Below, one piece after another: positions 33,623 to 40,214 of a DNA stretch of 64,000 bases. Source of the stretch: Micromonospora_H sonneratiae (GTDB taxonomy: Bacteria; Actinomycetota; Actinomycetes; Mycobacteriales; Micromonosporaceae); NCBI RefSeq assembly GCF_042679305.1, contig NZ_JBHTMP010000036.1, forward strand, positions 10,587 through 74,586. The letters are read 5' to 3'. Under the pieces are notes generated by a model that was not told the DNA's origin, did no database searches, and saw only the letters and a program-made list of their open reading frames with translations. A program made the position numbers and the translations under genes. Position 1 is the stretch's first letter, and every line of letters begins with the position of its first letter.

Positions 33623-33955
33623 TCAGCTCCGCTCGGGTACGGCCATCTCACCGAGCAGGGACCAGTCGTCCTGCCCGACCGTCGTGTTGACGATCTTCGG
33701 CGTCTCGACCAGGTGCGGAGGAAGGGTCTCCTGCGCCTTCCTGAAGTGCTCGGACCGCACGTGCGCGGCCCCGGCCGCATCGTCCCGGAAGGCCTCGACC
33801 AGCACGTACTCGGTGGGGTCCTCGACGCTGCGCGACCAGTCGAACCACAGGCAGCCCGGCTCGGCACGGGTCGCCTTCGTGAACTCGTCGGCGATCTGCG
33901 GCCACTGTTCCGCGTACTCGGGCAGGATCCGGAACTTCGCGGTAATGAAGATCAT
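33623..33955 (-). CDS. Antibiotic biosynthesis monooxygenase (YgiN-like)
   Basis: 110 residues forming one ABM ferredoxin-like domain: MIFITAKFRILPEYAEQWPQ, ATRAEPGCLWFDWSRSVEDP, YVLVEAFRDDAAGAAHVRSEHF. Such small proteins work as dimers; some are quinol or anthrone oxygenases without cofactor, many are of unknown role. It lies convergent to the MarR gene, and together with the SDR enzyme might form a small redox-stress group; that is inference. Confidence 0.88.
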   Translation of the reverse strand: MIFITAKFRILPEYAEQWPQIADEFTKATRAEPGCLWFDWSRSVEDPTEYVLVEAFRDDAAGAAHVRSEHFRKAQETLPPHLVETPKIVNTTVGQDDWSLLGEMAVPERS

Positions 33956-34198
33956 TTCAGCTCTCCCAGACGGCTCATGACGTGCTGATTATGTGATCAC
34001 GCTACCGCGAGCCCCGGCCCGACCCGACCTGCTCTTGCGCCCCGCCCAGACACGGCATCTGACGTCGTTCGGCAGGCGGTCGAGCTGAGCGTGACAACAC
34101 CCCACCAACCTGGCCACATTGAAGGCTGACGGAAAGCACTCAATCCAGTACCGTCAGCATTCAGGTGCCTTCGTAGCCAGTGGGGAGGACCGCAACCG

Positions 34199-34459
34199 AT
34201 GGCAACCGTGGAAGAGATCAAAGCGGGCGTGGCTCAGTTTGGGGAAAGAACCGAGCAGCAAGTTGCACAGATCTTGGCGGTTGTCGAGTCGGTGAACCAG
34301 ACGACGGCGCTGCTGCGTGCGATCACCACCGGCACAAGCCACAGCCAGGTCGCCGAGGCGTTGGCCCGACTGGGGCAGGTGAGGGAAAAGCTGCACGAGG
34401 CCGCGACGCTCGCGCGGGGCGCGGTGGGCGCCACCAGGAACTACGTCGCCGGTTTCTGA
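34199..34459 (+). CDS. Small helical protein, first gene of an unknown operon
   Basis: 86 residues, almost all predicted helix: VEEIKAGVAQFGERTEQQVA, ILAVVESVNQTTALLRAITT, then VAEALARLGQVREKLHEAAT and a final ATRNYVAGF. It is not recognised with certainty, though small coiled-coil proteins of this style seem specific to Micromonosporaceae-like genomes. Aligned by hand over 83 positions without gaps to the C-terminus of the protein two genes downstream (35110-35754), 19 residues are identical, including R-L..R, A-L, Y and final F. GGGGAGG (34180s) precedes the ATG. Operon spacing to the next gene is 15 bases. Confidence 0.72.
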   Translation: MATVEEIKAGVAQFGERTEQQVAQILAVVESVNQTTALLRAITTGTSHSQVAEALARLGQVREKLHEAATLARGAVGATRNYVAGF

Positions 34460-34474
34460 CCCGAGGGGTACGCC

Positions 34475-35113
34475 ATGTCGTCTGTCATCGTGCCCGTCGG
34501 ACTCTCGATGGGCCCACGTTTCCGGTACGTCCGACCGCCGGACCCGACACCGGAGTGCTACGAGATCCACCTCGGTGACGACCTGCTGGAGCTGACCGAG
34601 ACCGATGCAGCGGTGTGGGCGGCTGCCTTCATCGACGCAGAGTCGCACGCGAAGCTGAAGGTCAGTCGGGAGTCACTGATCCGGTTGTTGCAGACTGCAC
34701 CAAAGCCGGAGCCTCGGGCCGCCGAGATCGTGGACGACCTGCTTCAGCGCGGGCTGCTGGTCGAGTTCGACCCGTACGGCGATCTGGAGCCGGTCTTCCG
34801 TCGCCACAAGCTCCTGCCCCTCGGCCAGGGCCTCGGCTCGACCGCCGAGGAACCTCACCTCCACCGCATCGGCTTCGCCAACCAACCCATCCTCGGCGTC
34901 CCCGTGGATGTATACGGGTTGTGGTCCTTCTCGTTCCGTGACTCGGACCTCTGGCAATCCTGCGTCCTGTATGCAGACGATGCTGAAAACGTCAAAGACG
35001 GCGACGAGCCTTCGGAGATGACTCCCCAGCAGGTCGCGCGCGACGTTTCCATACACGTTCCGCTCATGATTGCCACGAGCTGCGCATTCCTCGACCCCGT
35101 GACATCCCCATGA
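34475..35113 (+). CDS. Hypothetical protein, second gene of unknown operon
   Basis: 212 residues, soluble. The N-terminal half (CYEIHLGDDLLELTETDAAV, IRLLQTAPKPEPRAAEIVDD, LLQRGLLVEFDP) has the length and rhythm of a PqqD-like winged helix, but this is only a resemblance. The C-terminal half is rich in aromatic residues (VDVYGLWSFSFRDSDLWQSC) and has no known motif. Its stop overlaps the next ATG (ATGA at 35110-35113), so translation is coupled. No family recognised. Confidence 0.7.
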   Translation: MSSVIVPVGLSMGPRFRYVRPPDPTPECYEIHLGDDLLELTETDAAVWAAAFIDAESHAKLKVSRESLIRLLQTAPKPEPRAAEIVDDLLQRGLLVEFDPYGDLEPVFRRHKLLPLGQGLGSTAEEPHLHRIGFANQPILGVPVDVYGLWSFSFRDSDLWQSCVLYADDAENVKDGDEPSEMTPQQVARDVSIHVPLMIATSCAFLDPVTSP

Positions 35114-35754
35114 CCTGGCGGAAGGGCAACCGACGCCGGAGAAACACCGAGCGGCCGTTCGTACGGCGAGTGGGATTCGAGACGCTCAAAGAGGGCAGCG
35201 GCACGTTGCTTCAGCAGGTTAGTGGGGCACTCGGTGCCCTGACCGGCCTGGGCATCAGCAGTTGGGGGTTACCGGTAACCGCTTCCGTGATCACCGGGGC
35301 CATCTTTGGCGGTGTGCTGGGGGTGGCAGGCAAGGGCTTCATTGCCGCCTCCGTCGACCATTTCAGAGAACGACGAGACCAGCAGCCAGCCCAGATAGCA
35401 GCGACAAGCCCCACGGCTGGGCGGCACCGCATCAAGCGCAGTGGTGGCCGGCGAGGTAAGCGGCAATCTGCAACGGCTCTACCCGGCGGACAGTCAAGCC
35501 TCGTAGGCCAGGTCGTCGCCGGGCTCGGGCAGGTCATCGAGCAGGTCGATCGGGCCACCAACAAGCTGAAGGCGGTCACGATCGAGATGCGGGAAAGTCA
35601 GAACGCCATTCTGGCCGTCCTCGCTGGTGGTCGACCAGTAGTTGTCGGCCGTACTGACGGGCGCCTGGCCGGAGCACGCCAGCACATCGACGACTCGGCG
35701 TCCCTGCTCAAGAAGGCGGGTGAAGCCATCGCCGCCTACCGCAATCGCTTCTAG
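35110..35754 (+). CDS. Hypothetical protein with glycine-rich hydrophobic region, third gene
   Basis: 214 residues. A very basic start (RKGNRRRRNTERPFVRR) is followed by a glycine-rich hydrophobic stretch (residues about 30-80: VSGALGALTGLGISSWGLPV, TGAIFGGVLGVAGKGFIAAS) able to form two membrane helices, then a basic linker (HRIKRSGGRRGKRQS). The last 83 residues form a helical module homologous to the whole first gene product. The TAG stop codon is the first part of a 19-bp inverted repeat that begins an inserted element, so the natural C-terminus may have been altered, although the final YRNRF fits the module's end in the first protein. Function unknown. Confidence 0.72.
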   Translation: MTWRKGNRRRRNTERPFVRRVGFETLKEGSGTLLQQVSGALGALTGLGISSWGLPVTASVITGAIFGGVLGVAGKGFIAASVDHFRERRDQQPAQIAATSPTAGRHRIKRSGGRRGKRQSATALPGGQSSLVGQVVAGLGQVIEQVDRATNKLKAVTIEMRESQNAILAVLAGGRPVVVGRTDGRLAGARQHIDDSASLLKKAGEAIAAYRNRF

Positions 35755-36225
35755 ACGAGTAGTTCCGAAGTCAGAGGTCGATGTTCGGGCATGGGGAGGG
35801 TGTCCAGGATCGTGTTGTGATGCAGAACCTGGACGTGGCCGTCGACGGCCACTGGCCGGGTTTCGTGACTACTCGTCGGGTGTCGCGTAACTGTTGTTGT
35901 TTCCGCCGCCGATGCCGGGGGCGAGGAGGTCTGCTGGCTGTCGAGCTGGGCGCACAGGCGGGGCAAGCCGTTGCGCCATCGGTGGTCAGGATTCGCACGA
36001 GGTGGCCGACCGCTACGGGGTCGACACCGGGGTGGGCTGCTGGCACCGGCGTGCGTCGTCTCGGGAGTTCCTTGTCCAGGGCGATGTCCATCCGCGAGAG
36101 CGCCCGCCAGGTGCCGGGGTAGACCGGGGTGAAAGGCGGGAGCGTGGACGAGGCAACTCGACAGCCTCTACGGCGGCCTTCCCTGACCGCCGGGAACCGG
36201 CCAGATTTCGGAACTACTCGTCTAG
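35751..36225. mobile_element. 475-bp element with perfect 19-bp terminal inverted repeats (MITE-like)
   Basis: CTAGACGAGTAGTTCCGAA at 35751-35769 is repeated exactly in reverse at 36207-36225. A third, imperfect copy of the right end (TTTCGTGACTACTCGTCGGG, 35861-35880, 16 of 20 bases matching 36206-36225) lies inside. No transposase is encoded; the longest frame inside (minus strand) is Arg/Pro/Ser-rich and looks non-coding. The outer CTAG at both ends could be part of the repeat or a 4-bp target duplication. Most simply a non-autonomous transposable element or a remnant of one. Confidence 0.72.
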
Positions 36226-36239
36226 CCTGGCTGCGCCGG

Positions 36240-36449
36240 TCAGGCGAGGTTGAAGTTTCCGTCCTTCGTACCGGCGATGAAGGCGTGCCAGCCGGTCGGA
36301 GTGAAGGCGAGCACCGGCCCGGACGGGTCCTTGCTGTCTCGGACGGCAACCCCGGCGCGCAGGTCAGCCACCTCGACGCACGCACCCCCGTTCGCATCGC
36401 TGCGGCTGGACTTCCGCCATGCCGCGTCGGTGAGGTCTGGGGTGGTCAT
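36240..36449 (-). CDS. DUF397 domain protein
   Basis: 69 residues with the DUF397 pattern: AAWRKSSRSDANGGACVEVA, VAVRDSKDPSGPVLAFTP, W.AFI. These small proteins, abundant in actinomycetes, normally sit next to an XRE/DUF5753 regulator and act with it (as in Scr1/Scr2 and BldB-type systems). Here only a fragment of that regulator remains, 12 bases upstream. Confidence 0.92.
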   Translation of the reverse strand: MTTPDLTDAAWRKSSRSDANGGACVEVADLRAGVAVRDSKDPSGPVLAFTPTGWHAFIAGTKDGNFNLA

Positions 36450-36461
36450 GCTTGGCCCTCG

Positions 36462-36653
36462 TCATCTCTGTCGCCGCTCGATCTCGTCGGCCAGGCCGAG
36501 GATCAGGTGGCGCGACTCTACCGGCCCCAGGGCGGCGGCCTGGAGTCTGCTCCAGAGGCGAGTGTACGCCCGGACATCGTCAGAGCGGTCGAGATAGTTG
36601 GCGTCGGTGTAGTCCTCGACATAGACGACATCGGAAGTGGCGTCGTCCCCGAA
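36462..36653 (-). pseudogene. C-terminal remnant of an XRE/DUF5753 regulator
   Basis: The minus strand reads FGDDATSDVVYVEDYTDANY followed by LDRSDDVRAYTRLWSRLQAA, ALGPVESRHLILGLADEIER and RQR-stop: the typical C-terminus of DUF5753 regulators that partner DUF397 proteins. The frame meets a stop (36666-36668) only five codons upstream, and the helix-turn-helix half is absent. About 64 codons remain, in correct operon position before the DUF397 gene. Confidence 0.85.
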
Positions 36654-36729
36654 GCGGCTGCTGGCCTATCTGGCAACAGTGGTACGGGTGGCGACCTGGT
36701 GGGACATGCGCTACCCGGCCAGCGGATAG
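36652..36729 (+). pseudogene. 3' end of an unknown truncated gene
   Basis: On the plus strand the frame reads KRLLAYLATVVRVATWWDMR-YPASG-stop, with normal coding-like third positions, and starts where the DUF5753 remnant ends. Its upstream part is missing, so this is probably the tail of a gene cut by the same rearrangement. Its stop (TAG, 36727-36729) overlaps the following frame. Confidence 0.45.
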
Positions 36730-37181
36730 CCAAGTTCAACATTTCCCTACCTCGGAACTGGACACCGGATCTGCCCGCAACCGAGCGGTGGCGGCTGGAG
36801 GCCGAAGCCTTCGGCAGGTACTGCTGGTTTCCGTGGCGGATCTGGCTCGGCAACATGATGCGGCCGGCAGCCCGTGACCTCGACGCGGAGCTGAGCCGTT
36901 TGTGTCAACTGGCCGACCTGCTCTGTCTGGACCTCGTGGTCGAAGCCCGACAGCGTAACCATGGCGGCCTGGTCTGGGACATCCGCTACGACCTCCCCGG
37001 CGACGAAATACCCACCATGCCCTACGCCAACGGCGAGGGTGGACTCTGCCGTTCCCGCCGACTTTGGCCAGGCCGTCCCGGTGCTGCAGACCCCGCAACC
37101 AGCTCCACTCGTCGAGGACCCCGTGCCGCTGATCCGCCATCACGTCGGGCAGTCGGTCAGCGTCCGCTTCGAACACGTTGA
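36699..37181 (+). CDS. Hypothetical protein
   Basis: Frame with coding character from about 36726 to 37040: AKFNISLPRNWTPDLPATER, WRLEAEAFGRYCWFPWRIWL, ARDLDAELSRLCQLADLLCL, GGLVWDIRYDLPGDEIPTMP. The natural start is unclear: GTG 36699 is possible, but homology-like sequence begins at ATA 36726 (ATAGCC), which overlaps the preceding stop. After about codon 115 the frame turns Arg/Pro-rich and overlaps the next frame, so a frameshift may have lengthened the C-terminus. No known family. Confidence 0.5.
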   Translation: MGHALPGQRIAKFNISLPRNWTPDLPATERWRLEAEAFGRYCWFPWRIWLGNMMRPAARDLDAELSRLCQLADLLCLDLVVEARQRNHGGLVWDIRYDLPGDEIPTMPYANGEGGLCRSRRLWPGRPGAADPATSSTRRGPRAADPPSRRAVGQRPLRTR

Positions 37182-37284
37182 CTGCCTTCTGTTCGTCCAC
37201 AAGCGGGACAGCACTCTGCGACACTTCGCCAGCGCACCTACCCTTGCCAGCGCTGTCGCCGCACTCGGCCTCAGAGCTTTCTGA
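37039..37284 (+). CDS. Small hypothetical protein
   Basis: 81 residues from GTG 37039: VDSAVPADFGQAVPVL, VEDPVPLIRHHVGQSVSVRF, EHVDCLLFVHKRDSTLRHFA, ending ALGLRAF. Its third positions are G/C-rich, unlike the overlapping end of the previous frame, so the real coding frame seems to switch near 37039. Either two overlapping genes or a single gene broken by a frameshift. Confidence 0.5.
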   Translation: MDSAVPADFGQAVPVLQTPQPAPLVEDPVPLIRHHVGQSVSVRFEHVDCLLFVHKRDSTLRHFASAPTLASAVAALGLRAF

Positions 37285-37313
37285 GCCGAGCCACCCCTGC
37301 CAGAATTCTGCGA

Positions 37314-37841
37314 ATGGTCTCTACCCGACTCGTCACTCCCGACGACGCACCGATCCTGGCGGAGCTGCTACAGGTCAACCGTGACTTCCTCGCCCCCTGG
37401 GAGCCGAGCCGACCCGACAGCTACTTCACCGTCGCCGGTCAACGCTCCGACATTCAGGACGCCCTCGACCGTCACGCGTTCGGGATGACCCTTCCGCACG
37501 TCATTCTCGACGAATCCGGGCAGGTGGTGGGCGGCATCGCGCTCAACGGCATCGTGCGCGGCTCGGTCCAGTCGTGCCACGTCGGCTACTGGGTCGCGGC
37601 TGCGCACAACGGCCGTGGCGTCGCGACCGCCGCGGTACGCGAGATCAAACGGGTGGCCTTCGAGGAGCTGGGACTCCACCGGATCCAAGCCGACATCCTG
37701 CTGCACAACCATCGGTCCCAGCGGGTGCTCGAACGTAACGGGTTCGTCCGTATCGGCATGGCTCCCTCCTACCTCCGCATCGCCGGAAGGTGGCAGGACC
37801 ACCTCTTGTTCCAGGCGCTGAACACGGCGGCTGAGGACTGA
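37314..37841 (+). CDS. RimJ/RimL-type GNAT acetyltransferase
   Basis: 175 residues: VSTRLVTPDDAPILAELLQV, NRDFLAPWEPSRP (typical RimJ segment), GYWVAAAHNGRGVATAAVRE (acetyl-CoA loop NGRGVA) and NHRSQRVLERNGFVRIGMAP. Such enzymes acetylate protein N-termini, classically ribosomal protein S5, or small molecules. ATG 37314 preceded weakly by GAATTCTGCGA. Stands alone. Confidence 0.88.
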   Translation: MVSTRLVTPDDAPILAELLQVNRDFLAPWEPSRPDSYFTVAGQRSDIQDALDRHAFGMTLPHVILDESGQVVGGIALNGIVRGSVQSCHVGYWVAAAHNGRGVATAAVREIKRVAFEELGLHRIQADILLHNHRSQRVLERNGFVRIGMAPSYLRIAGRWQDHLLFQALNTAAED

Positions 37842-38083
37842 GCCCGGTCAGCGTCCGCTTCGACCGAAGCGGCTGCCAGCCGTAGGTCCGCACTCGGGCT
37901 CAACAAACGGTGACCAATCAGCACGGGATGCCTTCGATGCCGCCACGATGCGTAATGAGTAATCAATGCGACAGAAATAGAATATTGATGCTCATTGACG
38001 CAATAACGTTGCGATGGACATGCTGGGCGTGGAGCCGGCCAATCTGAGCTGGGCCTTACCGCCACAGAGAGGAAACCAACTCC

Positions 38084-38518
38084 ATGAAACGAGCACTGAA
38101 GGCGCTCGCCGCAGTCGCCGCAGCAACACTGACCGTCGGCGCATTGACGTCGGCACCTGCCTCGGCAGCCGCATCGGCGCCGGACATCCAGCCGATGGTG
38201 ACGTACGAGTGGAACACCGCCGAGGCGGGGACGCCACCGTCGGGGCTTCCCTGCCGCGCGGTCACCGGGGCCACCGTCTGTTTCCAGGCCAACGGCGACA
38301 AGTGGTGGGTGAAGGACACCGCCGCTGACAGCGCATCTGCCGTCGCCCACTGGGGCAACTACCGCAACGGCACGCTCTACCGCCAGGGTGGCTGCCGCAA
38401 CGGCCTGGGCAACGGCAAGTGGGGCGTGTGCAACAAGAACTACTACGAGGACAGCACGCTCCTGTACCAGGCGTGCGTCTACGACGCGTCGGCGAAGGTC
38501 TGGGTTCGCTGCGGATAA
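38084..38518 (+). CDS. Small secreted cysteine-containing protein
   Basis: 144 residues with a Sec signal peptide (KRALKALAAVAAATLTVGAL, cleavage after APASA). The mature part has six cysteines in spaced pairs (LPCRAVTGATVCF, GGCRNGLGNGKWGVCNKNYY, YQACVYDASAKVWVRCG), which suggests three disulfides. Related short secreted proteins with CRN.LG..WGVCNK and ACVYDAS occur in Streptomyces, of unknown role. GAGAGGAAACC precedes the ATG. A perfect terminator hairpin follows. Confidence 0.8.
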   Translation: MKRALKALAAVAAATLTVGALTSAPASAAASAPDIQPMVTYEWNTAEAGTPPSGLPCRAVTGATVCFQANGDKWWVKDTAADSASAVAHWGNYRNGTLYRQGGCRNGLGNGKWGVCNKNYYEDSTLLYQACVYDASAKVWVRCG

Positions 38519-38530
38519 CGGCGTCTGAGG

Positions 38531-38564
38531 GAGCGGCCCGGCACTTCCGAGTGCCGGGCCGCTC
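38531..38564 (+). terminator. Perfect 15-bp terminator hairpin
   Basis: GAGCGGCCCGGCACT, loop TCCG, AGTGCCGGGCCGCTC with no mismatch, 12 bases after the stop of the small secreted protein gene. Confidence 0.88.
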
Positions 38565-38711
38565 CACGCCACCTCGCCGAACACCGGCTCAAGAAAGACT
38601 CAAGAGTCAGCCGACCATGATCATCAGAACGACGCTTCCACGTACGCTGATTCACGCTCCACATTGCACTTTATCGGCAATGTTCCTTGACATGGAAAGG
38701 GCGCGGACTAC

Positions 38712-39173
38712 GTGAAGAAGCTTGTACGACGGCTGGGAATCGTCAGCGCATCGGCCCTGATGTTGGCGCTGCCGGTCAGTGCACCGGCGCAGGCGGCCAC
38801 GCCGTACACGCCGGAGGCGGCCTGCTCGACCGAGTTCGGCGGCACCTGGAGTCGGACGTCCGACGGCCACCGGACGTTGACGGCCGAATACTCCGGCGCG
38901 AAATGGGGCGACGTCTACCTGATGTACAACAGGGCGACCGGCGACAACTGCGTCACCACCGTCAAGACGAAGTTCCTCGGTACGGGTAACAGCATGGACG
39001 CCCGGGTGTACGTACAGGGTGCCAGTGACTGGAAACGCGACCAGGGCTACTACAACTACTACGCCGCGGTGCGGGTGTCGGCGAGCGGCAAGTGCGTCAA
39101 GTACGACGGTGCCATCACCACCAGCTCGGACTACGCCATGAACGGCCGGTACACCTGGGGCAACTGCGGCTGA
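38712..39173 (+). CDS. Second small secreted protein
   Basis: 153 residues with signal peptide (KKLVRRLGIVSASALMLALP, cleavage after AQA). The mature domain is rich in Tyr, Ser and Gly with four cysteines (AACSTEFGG, GDNCVTT, GKCVKYD, GNCG). No recognised family. It shares with the previous gene size, export and a terminal CG, but no convincing alignment. GTG 38712 is preceded by GGAAAGGG. The upstream region (38600-38700) is AT-richer and may hold its own promoter. Confidence 0.75.
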   Translation: MKKLVRRLGIVSASALMLALPVSAPAQAATPYTPEAACSTEFGGTWSRTSDGHRTLTAEYSGAKWGDVYLMYNRATGDNCVTTVKTKFLGTGNSMDARVYVQGASDWKRDQGYYNYYAAVRVSASGKCVKYDGAITTSSDYAMNGRYTWGNCG

Positions 39174-39220
39174 TCGTCGCCCCCCAAGGCAGGTGCCATG
39201 ATCCCCGTGTCAGGCGCAAT

Positions 39221-39295
39221 GATCCCCGTGATCAGGGAAGGTGAATCGTGAACGAGCCGGCGACATGCCGGACGTACTCCCTGATCACGGGGATC
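39221..39295. terminator. Long inverted repeat between convergent genes
   Basis: GATCCCCGTGATCAGGGA (39221-39238) is repeated exactly in reverse at 39278-39295, giving an 18-bp stem around a 39-base loop that itself has CCGGC/GCCGG. A further partial copy (ATGATCCCCGTGTCAGG) precedes it at 39199. A close relative lies at 52273-52290. A shared terminator or a dispersed repeat family are both possible. Confidence 0.7.
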
Positions 39296-39302
39296 TTCGG
39301 GG

Positions 39303-40214
39303 CTAGGAGACGACGTCCTTGCGGGTGAACCGCCAGAAGGCCAGCGACCAGAACAGCGTGGCGTAGCAGATCGCCGAGATACAGCCCCGCACTATGTCGT
39401 CCGTCTGCATCGGCGTCGAGAGCAGGCCCAGCCAGGCGTTGCTGTAGTGCGTCGGAAGGAACTCACGCACCACGCCGAGCGCTTCGATCTGGTTGAGGAT
39501 GCTGGACAGGATCCACAGCAGCACCGCCCCGCCGACCGCGCCCAGCGCCGCATCCGTCAGCACCGACAGCAGGAACGCCAGGCCGGCCACCGTCAGCAGT
39601 ACCACCGCCAGATAGCCGAGCACCGCCAGCAGCCGCAACAGCCCGTCACCGGCCGGAATCTGGGCGGCCACCGTACTGCTCAACGGTTCCCAGCCGTACC
39701 GGAGCGTGCCGGCCAGCAGTGCGGTGCCGGCCAGCAACAGCAGGGCCAACGCGGAGTACGCCAGCGCGACGATCAGTTTCACCGCCAGCAGCCGGGCCCG
39801 GGGCACCGGGACCGCCAAGAGGTAGCGCAGGCTGCCCCAACTCGCCTCGCTGGCCACGGTGTCCCCGCAGAACAACGCCACCACGACGACCAGCAGGAAC
39901 GACGCTGACACGAAGATGGTGAAGAGGGTGAAGTTGAGCCCTCCGGTGGTGGCCAGGTCGATCAGGCTGGAGAACTCGCCACCACCGTTACGGTCGTTGT
40001 CGTCCTGTGGGAACTGGAACGCGATCAGGATGATCAGCGGTAGCAGCACCATGAAGCCCAGCGCCAACTGCGTACGACGACGCGACGCCTGCCGTCGGAA
40101 CTCCGCCAGGACCGGCAGGGTCGCCGAGGGGCGGTAGCCGGGGGCGGCACCGGCCGCCACCAGCGGGTCAGTCGGGCCGGACCGGCCGGTCGACTTGGCT
40201 GCGGCAGTTGACAT
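39303..40214 (-). CDS. ABC transporter permease (ABC-2 type)
   Basis: 303 residues with six hydrophobic segments: FMVLLPLIILIAFQF, FTIFVSASFLLVVVVALFCG, LIVALAYSALALLLLAGTAL, LAVLGYLAVVLLTVAGLAFL, GAVGGAVLLWILSSI and ICYATLFWSLAFW. GDTVASEASWGSLRYLLAVP is the typical ABC-2 stretch. Its ATG overlaps the stop of the fusion gene upstream (ATGA around 40214), so the two are translated together and should form one exporter. Confidence 0.9.
   Translation of the reverse strand: MSTAAAKSTGRSGPTDPLVAAGAAPGYRPSATLPVLAEFRRQASRRRTQLALGFMVLLPLIILIAFQFPQDDNDRNGGGEFSSLIDLATTGGLNFTLFTIFVSASFLLVVVVALFCGDTVASEASWGSLRYLLAVPVPRARLLAVKLIVALAYSALALLLLAGTALLAGTLRYGWEPLSSTVAAQIPAGDGLLRLLAVLGYLAVVLLTVAGLAFLLSVLTDAALGAVGGAVLLWILSSILNQIEALGVVREFLPTHYSNAWLGLLSTPMQTDDIVRGCISAICYATLFWSLAFWRFTRKDVVS

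Noticed and set aside
35771..36397. Minus-strand frame through the inverted-repeat element
   Set aside because: Very rich in Arg, Pro and Ser, crosses the DUF397 gene, and shows no transposase motif such as a DDE triad.
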